64,000 nt of DNA from Pseudomonas sp. PB120. Its GTDB lineage: Bacteria > Pseudomonadota > Gammaproteobacteria > Pseudomonadales > Pseudomonadaceae. Below the pieces are notes generated by a model. The model had not been told where the DNA came from, searched no databases, and saw only the letters and a program-made list of their open reading frames with translations. This document shows positions 34,470 to 43,596 of this stretch, piece after piece. The stretch lies in the NCBI RefSeq assembly GCF_009761815.1, contig NZ_RWIN01000141.1, positions 62,001 through 126,000 of the forward strand, read 5' to 3'. The first letter of the stretch is position 1; each line of letters begins with the position of its first letter. Both the position numbers and the translations under genes were made by a program.

Positions 34470-35756
34470 TCAGGCACTGTGTGAAAAAACGGAAGCAAAA
34501 TCCTTACCCTCCGCCTTCTCTTCAGTTGGCCGTTTCATGCCCGCCATCCGGTGGTACTCATTGAAAATTGCGTCGGCCTCGGCAAACGGCAATACGTTCT
34601 CGATGTCCTCGAAACGCTGGCCACCGGTGCGTTCTTCAACGATGCGCCGCACCACTTCAGGGCCATCACCGCGGTTGGCCATGACGATGCGATTCGCGAT
34701 TTCCCGGCGCTGGGCTTCGTAGTGTTTCAACGCTTCGACCGGGTCTTCAATGGTCGCCAGCGCCTCGGCAATGACGCGGGCATCAACCAACGCCTGGCAG
34801 GCACCATTGCCCCCACGCGGGTACATCGCATGGGCCGCATCGCCCATCAATGTCACACGGCCGAACGACCATTGCGGCAATGGATCGTGATCCACAAGGG
34901 GAAACAGATAGACCTCACGGGCATTGCGCAGCATCTCGCCGACGTTGATAAAGTCGAGTTCGCACTCGTCGAACATATGCGCAATTTCGGCGACATCCGC
35001 TTCCTGGTTCCAGTCTTCCATGCTCTCTGGACGACCGTTCTGCTCCACCACCCAATTGACCAGCGTCAGGCCGCTGTCGTCGGCGTTGTCCAGAATCGGG
35101 TAGACGATCAGGCTGCCTTTGCTCGGCGCACCAATGTGCAAAATGGTGCCGCCCTCTTTGAACGGTTTCATGAGGGTCACGCCCCGCCACAGGGTGATCC
35201 CCGAGTAGTGCGGTTCAGTCGACTCGGGAAACAACTGATTGCGAATGGCCGACTTGATCCCGTCACCGGCAATGGCGATGTCGGCACGCACTTCGATGGG
35301 CAGGCTCATCGCCTCGTTGGTGGTGGAGACAAAGCGCACGGTCACCCCGGAATCGTCTTGTTCGAAACCGGTGCAACGCACGCCCATCACCACCGAGTCC
35401 GGCCCCAGGCGCTCGATCACCGCCTTGTACAGGATCATCTGCAAAATGCCGCGGTGAACAAAGCGCTGGCCATGGGGATAGCCCATGTGCACACCGCACT
35501 GCTCGGTGTAGATCTCCTGGCCGTACTGGTTGAAATAGGCCGACTCCACGGCATCGACCGAACGCGCATTGAGCTCATCCAGCAGCCCGACTTCGGTGAT
35601 TTCACGCGTGCCGTAGGGCTGGGTGACAATACCCACGCCCAGGGGACGCAGTTCAGGGGCCGCTTCATAGACACGCGGTTTGAAACCTTGCTCGTGCAAA
35701 CGCAACGCGGTCATCAAACCACCAATGCCCGCACCCACTATCGCGATATTCAACAT
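34470..35756 (-). CDS. FAD-dependent aromatic monooxygenase (PhzS/salicylate-hydroxylase type)
   Basis: A 428-residue class A flavoprotein monooxygenase: FAD-binding GAGIGG (residues 8-13), the DG-type motif in IAIAGDGIKSAIR and the second FAD motif LMGDAAHAMYPRGGNGACQA. It uses NAD(P)H and oxygen to hydroxylate an aromatic ring. Last gene of a six-gene leftward operon, 117 bp after the MFS importer. It is not close to the MhpA-like enzyme of the same operon, so two different ring hydroxylations are suggested. Confidence 0.87.
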   Translation of the reverse strand: MLNIAIVGAGIGGLMTALRLHEQGFKPRVYEAAPELRPLGVGIVTQPYGTREITEVGLLDELNARSVDAVESAYFNQYGQEIYTEQCGVHMGYPHGQRFVHRGILQMILYKAVIERLGPDSVVMGVRCTGFEQDDSGVTVRFVSTTNEAMSLPIEVRADIAIAGDGIKSAIRNQLFPESTEPHYSGITLWRGVTLMKPFKEGGTILHIGAPSKGSLIVYPILDNADDSGLTLVNWVVEQNGRPESMEDWNQEADVAEIAHMFDECELDFINVGEMLRNAREVYLFPLVDHDPLPQWSFGRVTLMGDAAHAMYPRGGNGACQALVDARVIAEALATIEDPVEALKHYEAQRREIANRIVMANRGDGPEVVRRIVEERTGGQRFEDIENVLPFAEADAIFNEYHRMAGMKRPTEEKAEGKDFASVFSHSA

Positions 35757-35873
35757 CACTTCTCTCCAGCAAATGGTGAGGTTGAAACAGGTCAACCCCG
35801 GTACTTTTTGTTGTCGAGCCAGCCCCTCAGGATGCGCCTGGGAGACCGACCCGGATGAATAAACGGCGTCGGC

Positions 35874-37091
35874 TCAATGCCCGGCGACAACCACGCTGGA
35901 ACCATCGGACCACTTGGGAACGATGCCCCGGGCCAGGATGGGCAAGCGGGCAACGCAGGCCAGGAGTGCAATGACGATCACACCCTGCATGGAAATCGGC
36001 AGGTCACCGCTCATCGCGGCAAAACAGACGGGACCGCTGAGCAATACGCCCAACAACGTCAGCTGCGTGACCAGACCGCTGGTAGCGCCGATGCTGCCGG
36101 CCGATGGCGAGACGTTCGGCACGAACGACCACATCCCGGTGAGAATGCCGCTGAAAAACATCAGCACCCACGAACAGGCAATGGAACCGGCGATACCGAT
36201 GGGCAGTGCATAGATGGCGAACGCCGGGACGCCCGTGGCAATGATCGCAATGATGCCGACCCTGACCGGCGAGAAGCCCTGGTTCAGCAACTTGCCAAAC
36301 AGCAGGCAACCCATTGCGTTGAGCACCATCGCACCAATGTTCCAGGCGTTGATCTCCAACGGATCGGCGCCGTAATGGTTTTGCAGGTAAGGCGCCAGCG
36401 TGGCAATCACACCGACATGCAAAAACGCATCGCCACCAATCGAAATGCCCAACAGGTAAGGCCATGGCGAACGCAGCACCGACACCAGGCCACTGGTGCG
36501 TGAAGGCTGCTCGGACACTTTGACCCGCGCCGGAACACACAGGTAGGCGACCAGGGCAATGACGATCGTCACCACCGCATGCCCCCCGAACGCAAAGCGC
36601 CAACTGCCCGCACTCGCCACCCAGCCCGCCGTGAGGAAGGGAATGATGAAACTGACGGGGACGAATGTCGCCCAGACGGCGATGGCCATGTGGCGCTGTT
36701 TTTCATGGGTGATGCGGATCAGCAAAGTGATCGCCGAGACCGCCATCAACACATACCCCACCCCGGAAATGCCGCGCCCCACCAACAGGGTTTGCAACGT
36801 TGGCGCTGACACGACCACCGCATCACCGACGACCAGGGCGACGCTGCCGATCAACAACACCCGTTTGTCGCCGAAGCGGTCCACCAGATAGCCGACCAGC
36901 AAGGCGCCTACCACCACCATGACCGAAGGCAACGACATCACCAGCCCGATCACCGAGGGGCTTTCGGGATGAAATTCAGCCGCAATCGCGTCCAGTTGCG
37001 GAACTGCCCCGCCCACGGTCATGGCCGCCAATACCCCCAGGCTATAAATTACGGCCACACGAAAAACAACCGACTCAAACAACTTGTTCAT
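35874..37091 (-). CDS. MFS importer of the aromatic operon
   Basis: A 405-residue twelve-segment transporter. Signature DRFGDKRVLLIG in the loop after segment 2, with a repeat-like second half. It is placed between the MetA-type porin and the monooxygenase, so it likely imports the aromatic acid used by this operon. Start ATG at 37091. Seventy bp separate it from the porin gene. Confidence 0.85.
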   Translation of the reverse strand: MNKLFESVVFRVAVIYSLGVLAAMTVGGAVPQLDAIAAEFHPESPSVIGLVMSLPSVMVVVGALLVGYLVDRFGDKRVLLIGSVALVVGDAVVVSAPTLQTLLVGRGISGVGYVLMAVSAITLLIRITHEKQRHMAIAVWATFVPVSFIIPFLTAGWVASAGSWRFAFGGHAVVTIVIALVAYLCVPARVKVSEQPSRTSGLVSVLRSPWPYLLGISIGGDAFLHVGVIATLAPYLQNHYGADPLEINAWNIGAMVLNAMGCLLFGKLLNQGFSPVRVGIIAIIATGVPAFAIYALPIGIAGSIACSWVLMFFSGILTGMWSFVPNVSPSAGSIGATSGLVTQLTLLGVLLSGPVCFAAMSGDLPISMQGVIVIALLACVARLPILARGIVPKWSDGSSVVVAGH

Positions 37092-37161
37092 TTAAGACTC
37101 CAGGATTATGTGCAGCGCCATTACTTCCACCGCAGGCTTCATTCAGTGATCGTTCAATCGA

Positions 37162-38136
37162 TCAAAACATGTGAATCCAGCGAATATTCATATGAAACCC
37201 GGAAACGGCATTTTTCTCGGTGACCGGCACATAAACGTTACTCAGCAAGACATTGTTTCGATCAATCTGCCAGGCACCGCCCGGCCCCATGGAAAAGTCC
37301 GTAGTACGACTGTCCGTGGTGCGATGACCGTTTTCCTTGTCTTCTTGAAGTTGCTGGAAGTAATAGCCGTTAAGCCCAAGCCGCACACTGGGCCAAAACT
37401 CATAGGACGCCGTAAAGTTGGCCCACAGTGCATCACCGGCTTGAAAGTCATCAACACCTGGTGGAACAGCGTTAGGGTCGTTATTGGTAAAGTTGTACAG
37501 GTAGTTGATGCGCGTCGACAATTCCACTTTCGGGGTCGGCAAATAAGTCATTGCCCAGTAAGGGTTGATCGATGAGAAACCGGAGCTTGCATTGACCGCC
37601 TTGGAGTTGTCGTAGCCACCGGTCGGCGACATCACGTTCAAGGCAAATCGCTGCACAAACACCGGGCGCCCGTCACTCATGACCGGGTCCATCTGCAAGA
37701 AAGCGCCCCAGGTAATGTCGCCGAAGTTCACACCGGGATCGTCCTTGAACTCAACCATGCTGCCAGCGTCCTCTCTGGCTTTGTTGTAGACGATGGGCAA
37801 CAGCGCCTCGACGCCGATATGCCCATCAAACAATTTATAAGGCGTGGTGTAGGCCAAATGGGAAATCAGTACCGTCGAGTCGACTCGTGGATCATTGAAG
37901 ATCGGTTTTTGATCCCCGGCATGATCGCTGATTTTATCAACGGCTTTATATTGAAGCAGTTCAATCATGGTAAGACCCGGATCAAACCGGCCGAAACCAT
38001 CCATGAAACTGGTGCCACCCAAGTTGATGCCCGCAGGTTCGTAACTGGACGCTTGTGCAGCGAAGGCAAAAGCAGTCAATACACTAACGCTTACTGGACG
38101 CGCAAGGCGCCCGGCAACTTTCGACAAGGTATTCAT
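37162..38136 (-). CDS. MetA-pathway-type outer-membrane transporter
   Basis: A 324-residue outer-membrane beta-barrel of the phenol_MetA_deg family (PF13557): signal peptide to about residue 29 (AFAAQASS), then YEPAGINLGGTSFMDGF, strands such as PKVELSTRINYLYNFTN and a C-terminal HMNIRWIHMF ending in Phe. Members of this family occur in operons for phenol, aromatic acid and hydrocarbon degradation. Overlapping its ATG is an AATAAAAA motif (38136-38143). Part of the six-gene operon. Confidence 0.87.
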   Translation of the reverse strand: MNTLSKVAGRLARPVSVSVLTAFAFAAQASSYEPAGINLGGTSFMDGFGRFDPGLTMIELLQYKAVDKISDHAGDQKPIFNDPRVDSTVLISHLAYTTPYKLFDGHIGVEALLPIVYNKAREDAGSMVEFKDDPGVNFGDITWGAFLQMDPVMSDGRPVFVQRFALNVMSPTGGYDNSKAVNASSGFSSINPYWAMTYLPTPKVELSTRINYLYNFTNNDPNAVPPGVDDFQAGDALWANFTASYEFWPSVRLGLNGYYFQQLQEDKENGHRTTDSRTTDFSMGPGGAWQIDRNNVLLSNVYVPVTEKNAVSGFHMNIRWIHMF

Positions 38137-38235
38137 TTTTATTGTCCTTAACGATCATTTTTATTATTTAAACAACAGCAGACAGCACGGCAGGCGAACC
38201 TGCCTTACAACAACAAACATGTAACTAACAAAAAC

Positions 38236-39843
38236 TTAGAGAGTGACTTCCCTGACAAAGGAAACACTGCCCATTTTCTGGTCGGCATCCACAATCAATC
38301 CCTCCAGGCTTGTCGGGTCACGGGCGATACCAAAGGCCACGCCATCAGGTCGTACCAGGACTGCAACCGCCTCGAATTGCTCGAGCCAGCGCGTGATGAA
38401 ACCACCTTCTTCCGCGCAATAAATGGCTTCGTTCTCGAAACCGGGTTGCTGACGGTTATCGAGGCAGACCACTGCACTGGCAAACAGGCACGTACTGTCG
38501 GCAAACAGCGCGTTGGCTCGCTTGACCCATCGAGCCTCACGACACACCAGGTAGAACTGCCCCCGGGTGACATCATCCAGACGCGCCCGCGGCAATGACG
38601 GCCCACTGACCCATGGCTGCGGGAACAACTGACCTGCCCCGGCGCCCAAGACCGCTTCATCGTCGAAGTGCAAAAGGCCTGCGGTCAGCCCGGGAATGAA
38701 TGACTGGCGCACGGTTTGCGCCACGCCCGAGTTCAGCTCCGCAAGCAGTCGCTCGTCGCGCAAGCGAGCAGCGCCTTCATCCAGCTCGCCGATGATCAGC
38801 CCGAACGACTTGGCGGTGGCGACGACTTGCTGCACGTGGGGCCGTCGTTCCGCCATGTAGGTGTCCAGCACCGCCGGATCGGCCAGCCCTCTGGATACGG
38901 CATCGAGTTTCCAGGCCAGGTTATAGGCATCGCGAACACCGGCACACAAACCCTGCCCCATGAAAGGCGGCATCTGGTGCGCGGCATCGCCCAGCAGGAA
39001 TACACGCCCGTCGCGCCATTGATCGACCACCACCGCGTGAAAACGGTAGATCGCCACGCGTTGCACCTGGACGGAACGGGTATCGACGAAGGTGGACAGC
39101 ACGGCCTCCAGGTGGGCTGGATCATTGAAGGACTCCGGCGATTCACCCGGCAGCACTTTGATCTCCCAACGCCGCAACTTGTCCGGTCCGACGATGTAGG
39201 TCCCCGGCCGGGAAGGTCGGCAGTACTGCACGCACCGTTCAGGCAGTTCGATGTCGTCGAGCAACTGCACGTCGACCACGACCCACCACTCGTCAAAATC
39301 GAGGTCGTGGATGCTGGCGCCCATTTGAGTACGCACCGCACTGCGCGCGCCATCACACGCCAACAAGTAGCGCCCGCTCAGCGTCTGAACCTGGCCCTCG
39401 CCATCGACCAGATCGACTTCGACACTGTGTTCGCTCTGGCGATACTCGACCAGACTGTGCCCCAGGAAAACCTTGACGTCGCTGAAGCGTGCGACGCCTT
39501 CGCGCAGCGTGGCCTCCAGCGCCGGCTGGTAGAACATATAGGTCGGTTCCCAGCCCAGCGGGCCCGGTGCCGGCATGGGGTAGAAGCGCTTGATGACTTG
39601 CCCTTGCACACCGACGAAATCGGTTCCCGGGTGAGCGCAGGTTCCCCGCATGACCTCATCGGCCAGGCCCGCCGCCTGGAACGCCCGGGTCGCTTCGTGA
39701 TCGGCGGTGATCGCGCGAGGCTTGTCGAAAATGGCCTTCTCGCGTTCGATGACGGCCACGCGCATGCCCATCGTGCCTAGCAGGTTGGCCAGGGTGGCAC
39801 CGGTGGGTCCGTAACCCGAGATGATTGCGTCGAATGTCTGCAT
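38236..39843 (-). CDS. MhpA/MhaA-like flavin-dependent hydroxylase
   Basis: A 535-residue class A monooxygenase with the PHBH fold: GYGPTG (10-15), CDGARS (163-168), GDAAHQMPPFMGQGL (285-299) and a C-terminal thioredoxin-like domain (about 400-535). The family includes 3-(3-hydroxyphenyl)propionate hydroxylase MhpA and 3-hydroxyphenylacetate 6-hydroxylase MhaA. Located directly before homogentisate dioxygenase in transcription order it would be expected to make homogentisate or a close analogue; MhaA function is therefore plausible. ATG at 39843 preferred over the TTG upstream; AACAAGAA and AAGAAGAA overlap its leader. Confidence 0.88.
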   Translation of the reverse strand: MQTFDAIISGYGPTGATLANLLGTMGMRVAVIEREKAIFDKPRAITADHEATRAFQAAGLADEVMRGTCAHPGTDFVGVQGQVIKRFYPMPAPGPLGWEPTYMFYQPALEATLREGVARFSDVKVFLGHSLVEYRQSEHSVEVDLVDGEGQVQTLSGRYLLACDGARSAVRTQMGASIHDLDFDEWWVVVDVQLLDDIELPERCVQYCRPSRPGTYIVGPDKLRRWEIKVLPGESPESFNDPAHLEAVLSTFVDTRSVQVQRVAIYRFHAVVVDQWRDGRVFLLGDAAHQMPPFMGQGLCAGVRDAYNLAWKLDAVSRGLADPAVLDTYMAERRPHVQQVVATAKSFGLIIGELDEGAARLRDERLLAELNSGVAQTVRQSFIPGLTAGLLHFDDEAVLGAGAGQLFPQPWVSGPSLPRARLDDVTRGQFYLVCREARWVKRANALFADSTCLFASAVVCLDNRQQPGFENEAIYCAEEGGFITRWLEQFEAVAVLVRPDGVAFGIARDPTSLEGLIVDADQKMGSVSFVREVTL

Positions 39844-39889
39844 GGTTGTTTTCTTCTTGTTCAAGACACTTGAATCGTTAACGTGAAGG

Positions 39890-41194
39890 CTAGAGCCCCG
39901 GACTCTGGAAGCCGTCCCACACCCCGTCGTAATCGACCTGGCGATGGTCGGCGTCGAGTGCTTGTCGACTCAACCGGAACACCCGACGGCTTTCGAACAT
40001 GAAGGCCATGGTGTTATCCACTTTGTGCGGCGCCAACTCGGCGGTACTGGCCTTTTCGAAGGTCGCGACATCCGGGCCGTGCGGCAACATGCAGTTGTGC
40101 AGGCTCACGCCGCCGGGCACGAAACCCTCGGCCTTGGCGTCGTAGATGCCTTTGATCAGACCCATCATTTCGCTCATCACGTTGCGATGGAACCAAGGTG
40201 GGCGGAACGTATCCTCGGCCACCAGCCAGCGCGGCGGGAACACCACGAAGTCGCAGTCGGCCACACCCGGGTGCACGGAAGGCGCCGTCAGCACGGTGTA
40301 GATCGACGGGTCCGGGTGATCGAATGAAATGCTGCCAATGACCATGAAGTTGGCCAGGTCGTATTTGCACGGCGCCAGATTGCCGTGCCAGGCGACCACG
40401 TTCAGCGGCGAATAGTCCTGCGCGGCTTGCCAGAATTGCCCAAGGAACTTGCGCACCACACGGACATGGCGATGACCCGACTCATAGGCCGCGACCGGAA
40501 CGAGAAAGTCCCGTGGATTGGCCAGGCCATTCGAGCCGATGGGGCCCAGCTCCGGCAAACGGAAAGGTGAACCGTAGTTCTCGCAGATATAGCCCGCCGC
40601 CGTCCCGTCGAGCAGTTCGACGCGAAAGTGGATGCCGCGGGGAATCAATGCGATTTCACCCGGACCGGCCTGCAAGGCGCCCATTTCCGTGTGAATCAGC
40701 AATTGGCCTTGCTGCGGCACGATCAGCAGTTCGCCATCGGCATTGAAGAAGTAGCGATCCTGCATGGAAGCGTTGGCGCGGTACACATGCGCCACAATGC
40801 CTGACTGCTCATCGACATCACCATTGCCACCGACCGTGGCGATCCCGTCGATAAAGTCAGTCCCGGCGGCAGGTTCCGGCCAGGGGTCCCAGCGAAACCG
40901 GTTGGCCGGCGTTGCAACCGCCTTGAACGGTGCCGACTCCCAGGTGGCATGCGGTACGGGCTCGAATGCACCGTGCACCGCCGAAGGCAGCAGCCGATAG
41001 ACCCAGCTGCGGCGATTCTCTGCGCGGGCGACCGTAAAGGCGGAGCCGGAAATCAATTCCGCGTACAACCCGTGCGGTGCGTTTTGTGGCGAGTTGCGCC
41101 CCTTGGGCAGGGCGCCCTCCAGCGCTTCGGTGGCAAATTGGTTGCCGAAGCCGCTCATGTAGCTCAACGGTAGTGACGAAGTGGAGTTTGTCAT
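39890..41194 (-). CDS. hmgA: Homogentisate 1,2-dioxygenase
   Basis: A 434-residue dioxygenase that opens homogentisate to maleylacetoacetate. Iron ligands are His336 and Glu342 (WFHRNVMSEMMG) and His372 (NCMLPHGPD), at the same spacing as in characterised enzymes. The N-terminal SGFGNQFATEALEGALP is diagnostic. Start at ATG 41194; an AACAATAA motif overlaps the start codon (41194-41201). Second gene of the operon, 69 bp after the FAH-family gene. No maleylacetoacetate isomerase (zeta-class GST) gene was found in the window. Confidence 0.95.
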   Translation of the reverse strand: MTNSTSSLPLSYMSGFGNQFATEALEGALPKGRNSPQNAPHGLYAELISGSAFTVARAENRRSWVYRLLPSAVHGAFEPVPHATWESAPFKAVATPANRFRWDPWPEPAAGTDFIDGIATVGGNGDVDEQSGIVAHVYRANASMQDRYFFNADGELLIVPQQGQLLIHTEMGALQAGPGEIALIPRGIHFRVELLDGTAAGYICENYGSPFRLPELGPIGSNGLANPRDFLVPVAAYESGHRHVRVVRKFLGQFWQAAQDYSPLNVVAWHGNLAPCKYDLANFMVIGSISFDHPDPSIYTVLTAPSVHPGVADCDFVVFPPRWLVAEDTFRPPWFHRNVMSEMMGLIKGIYDAKAEGFVPGGVSLHNCMLPHGPDVATFEKASTAELAPHKVDNTMAFMFESRRVFRLSRQALDADHRQVDYDGVWDGFQSPGL

Positions 41195-41263
41195 TATTGT
41201 TCCACGCGACTCAAAGAGTGGGAGAGAGATGCCGGCTCGGTTCAAGCCGGCAGCCGCCATGAC

Positions 41264-42250
41264 TCAGTGTTTGAATGGCTGAATTTCTTGATCGATGGCG
41301 CCGAAAATCGAGCGCCCCGCCGCGTCGAACATCTCGACCCGCACGCGATCGCCGAACTTGAAGAACGGGGTTTTCGCCTTGCCTTCGTTCACCACTTCCA
41401 GGGCGCGTTTTTCCGAGAGGCAGCAAAAGCCCTGACTGCGGTCATGGTTGGACACCGTGCCCGAACCGATGATGGTGCCGGCCGTCAGCGTGCGGGTCTT
41501 GGTGGCATGGGCAATCAGCCTGGAGAAGTCGAAGTAGTTGTCGACGCCCGCCAATGGCGAACCCAGTTTTTCGTCGTTCACATGCACGGTCAGTGGCAAG
41601 TCGACTTTTGCACCGTTCCACTGCCCGTCCAGTTCATCGGGGGTCACCGCAACCGGCGAGAAGGCGGTGACCCCTTTGCCGTTGAGGAAGCCGAAACCCT
41701 TGTTCAGCTCAGCCGGGATGATGTGGCGAAGCGAGGTGTCGTTGACCAGCATCACCAGCTTGATGTGCTGCTTTGCCTGCTCGGGCGTGCACAGCATCGG
41801 CACGTCATCGGTGATGATTGCCACCTCGGCTTCAAGGTCCACTCCCCAGTCTTCACTGGCGACAATGACCGGGTCCCGCGGGCCGGTGAAGTAGTCCGAG
41901 CTGCCTTGATACATCAGGGGTTCCTGCAAGAACGAATCGGGCATTTCCGCACCGCGTGCCTTGCGCACCAGCTCGACGTGGCTGAGGTAAGCGCTGCCGT
42001 CCAGCCATTGAAAAGCCCTTGGCAGTGGCGAGGCGACCTTGGTCTGGTCGAACGCGAAACTACCCGGCACGTCGCCGGCGTTCAGCGCATCGGACAGTTC
42101 CTGCAACTGTGGTTTGACCGATTCCCAGTGCTCAACCGCCCACTGAAGGGTCGGTGCAACACCGAGGGCAGAAACGGCGCGGGACAGATCACGGGACACC
42201 ACAATCAGCGCGCCATCACGGGTTTCAGATTTGAGCGAAGCCAGTTTCAT
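41264..42250 (-). CDS. Fumarylacetoacetate hydrolase (FAH)-family protein
   Basis: A 328-residue FAH-fold enzyme of the shorter bacterial type that accompanies hmgA; it splits beta-diketo acids such as fumarylacetoacetate. Signature residues: the metal-site DWGVDLEAEVAIIT, GFGFLNGKG, TLTAGTIIGSGTVSN. First gene of the leftward operon. The ATG at 42250 is 93 codons inside the longest frame and begins the conserved MKLASLKSETRDG. Two TTTCC-N7-GGAAA type sites lie in the 259-bp divergent promoter region. A maleylacetoacetate hydrolase role would make an isomerase unnecessary (inference). Confidence 0.88.
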   Translation of the reverse strand: MKLASLKSETRDGALIVVSRDLSRAVSALGVAPTLQWAVEHWESVKPQLQELSDALNAGDVPGSFAFDQTKVASPLPRAFQWLDGSAYLSHVELVRKARGAEMPDSFLQEPLMYQGSSDYFTGPRDPVIVASEDWGVDLEAEVAIITDDVPMLCTPEQAKQHIKLVMLVNDTSLRHIIPAELNKGFGFLNGKGVTAFSPVAVTPDELDGQWNGAKVDLPLTVHVNDEKLGSPLAGVDNYFDFSRLIAHATKTRTLTAGTIIGSGTVSNHDRSQGFCCLSEKRALEVVNEGKAKTPFFKFGDRVRVEMFDAAGRSIFGAIDQEIQPFKH

Positions 42251-42345
42251 ACATGCATTCCGGTAGTCGAAAGTTACTGTGGTCACACACTGCTGGGTGC
42301 GGTTGATCACTAACTTACGAAACAAACTGCATAACAGATATGCGT

Positions 42346-42362
42346 TTTCCACCTGCCGGAAA
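42346..42362. promoter_or_regulatory. Palindromic operator, site 1 (before FAH-hmgA operon)
   Basis: TTTCCACCTGCCGGAAA: perfect 5-bp inverted arms around seven bases, extended by G on the left and C on the right. It lies 96 bp upstream of the FAH start. Same motif as the sites at 43547 and 46367. Confidence 0.7.
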
Positions 42363-42413
42363 CGAGCGTACTTGCGGGTACTTCCTGGGCTCACAGACGA
42401 AATCGGCAAGCCA

Positions 42414-42430
42414 TTTCCACCTGGCAGACA
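42414..42430. promoter_or_regulatory. Degenerate operator, site 2 (before NIPSNAP gene)
   Basis: TTTCCACCTGGCAGACA keeps the left arm and most of the centre of site 1 but has a weak right arm. It is 80 bp before the NIPSNAP start, as if each divergent promoter had one site. Confidence 0.45.
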
Positions 42431-42509
42431 TCGGGCAGCCCAACCCCTCGAGAACAACGAACATGGCCTCGCGAAAGGTGAAATCACTCGATAAACAACA
42501 GGAAATCCC

Positions 42510-42845
42510 ATGATCATCGAACACCGCACTTACCTGCTGCACCCCGGCAAAGTGCCCGCCTATTTCAACTTGTATATGCACAGCGGCCTGCCCATCCAGC
42601 TTGAATACTTACGTCAGCCAATGGGCTACTACACCACTGAAATCGGGCCGCTCAATCAGATCGTTCATCTGTGGGGATACGACGACCTCAACGACCGCCA
42701 GCACTCGCGCAACCGGCTCAAGGCCGACCCACGATGGGCCGAATACGTCGCGCACCTGATGCCGTTGATCCAGCACCAGGACAGCAAGATCCTGACGCCC
42801 GCGCCGTTCTTTACACCGCAAACGGCCACCTACCGCTTGCCTTGA
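42510..42845 (+). CDS. NIPSNAP-family small protein
   Basis: A 111-residue alpha/beta-ferredoxin-fold protein of the NIPSNAP family: MIIEHRTYLLHPGKVPAYF and the C-terminal KILTPAPFF are typical. Such proteins are common beside catabolic monooxygenase genes but their activity is not established. It is divergent from the FAH-hmgA operon. It might help the flavin hydroxylases, as the small MhaB protein does for MhaA (speculative; no sequence similarity claimed). Confidence 0.85.
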   Translation: MIIEHRTYLLHPGKVPAYFNLYMHSGLPIQLEYLRQPMGYYTTEIGPLNQIVHLWGYDDLNDRQHSRNRLKADPRWAEYVAHLMPLIQHQDSKILTPAPFFTPQTATYRLP

Positions 42846-42864
42846 ACGACAAGCGCCCAAACGC

Positions 42865-42893
42865 ACAGTGCCTGGCGTAAAGCCAGGCACTGT
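42865..42893. terminator. Bidirectional terminator hairpin
   Basis: A perfect 12-bp stem ACAGTGCCTGGC / GCCAGGCACTGT with a five-base loop sits between the convergent NIPSNAP and hupE genes. Confidence 0.8.
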
Positions 42894-42935
42894 AATTGAG
42901 TTCAATGAGTGAATGCAGCGAAAGAGCGAACCGCT

Positions 42936-43481
42936 TTAACCTGCCAACACAATCGCCGCACCCGCCAGCAACCCACCACCGCAAACCTTCTGCAGGCGTG
43001 GGTACGCGGCCAGCCAACATCCGGCGGCAAAGCCCGCCATCAGCAATAAACCGCTGACGACCGCAAAACCCGCACTGAACCACCAGAACGCGCCGGGAGT
43101 GGCTTCCACGCCATGAGACCAACCGTGAAACAGCGCAAATACCGGCATGACCATGGCCAACAGCGCCTGACGCTGTGGCAGCAACATGGCGGCGCAAAGC
43201 ACCAACAATGAAACGAGGATCATGCTCTGCACGCCCACCAGGTCACCCAGCAAGTGCCCCATCAACGCACCACACAACATCGTTGCCAGGGTGATGACGG
43301 GTAATGTCAGCGAGCGTCCGGACAGCGCGGCCAGGATGCCGGTGCCCAGCAACATCAACAGGTGATCCAGGCCGGTCAGCGGGTGCAGCAAGCCGTCCTG
43401 CAGCGGGCTGCCGTCATGCCCGGGATGGGCAAAGGCCGGCATGGCGATCAACAACAGGACGAGCGTCAGGGTCTTTCTCAT
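42936..43481 (-). CDS. HupE/UreJ-family metal permease
   Basis: A 181-residue inner-membrane protein: signal-like first segment (MRKTLTLVLLLIAMPAFAHP) then HPGHD and LHPLTGLDHLLMLLG, the His-rich motif of the HupE/UreJ nickel (cobalt) permeases, and five further segments with FHGWSHG. Such genes normally lie in hydrogenase or urease operons, neither of which is here. An operator-like palindrome at 43547-43563 links it to the catabolic regulon. Which metal it carries is unknown. Confidence 0.85.
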   Translation of the reverse strand: MRKTLTLVLLLIAMPAFAHPGHDGSPLQDGLLHPLTGLDHLLMLLGTGILAALSGRSLTLPVITLATMLCGALMGHLLGDLVGVQSMILVSLLVLCAAMLLPQRQALLAMVMPVFALFHGWSHGVEATPGAFWWFSAGFAVVSGLLLMAGFAAGCWLAAYPRLQKVCGGGLLAGAAIVLAG

Positions 43482-43546
43482 GGAAACGTTCCGAATGGGG
43501 ATGTGGTTCGTGACGATAACGCGAGACGATACGAGCCCCCCGAGCG

Positions 43547-43563
43547 TTTCCACCTGACGGAAA
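43547..43563. promoter_or_regulatory. Palindromic operator, site 3 (before hupE)
   Basis: TTTCCACCTGACGGAAA, perfect arms, 66 bp upstream of the hupE start codon; differs from site 1 at only one central base. Confidence 0.7.
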
Positions 43564-43596
43564 TGATTTGCTGCGACGTGGGAAGTCCGCGCGGGG

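Noticed and set aside
34551..35858. 435-residue frame antisense to the flavin monooxygenase gene
   Set aside because: Arg/His/Gln-rich composition typical of shadow frames; the real gene with FAD motifs is on the minus strand.
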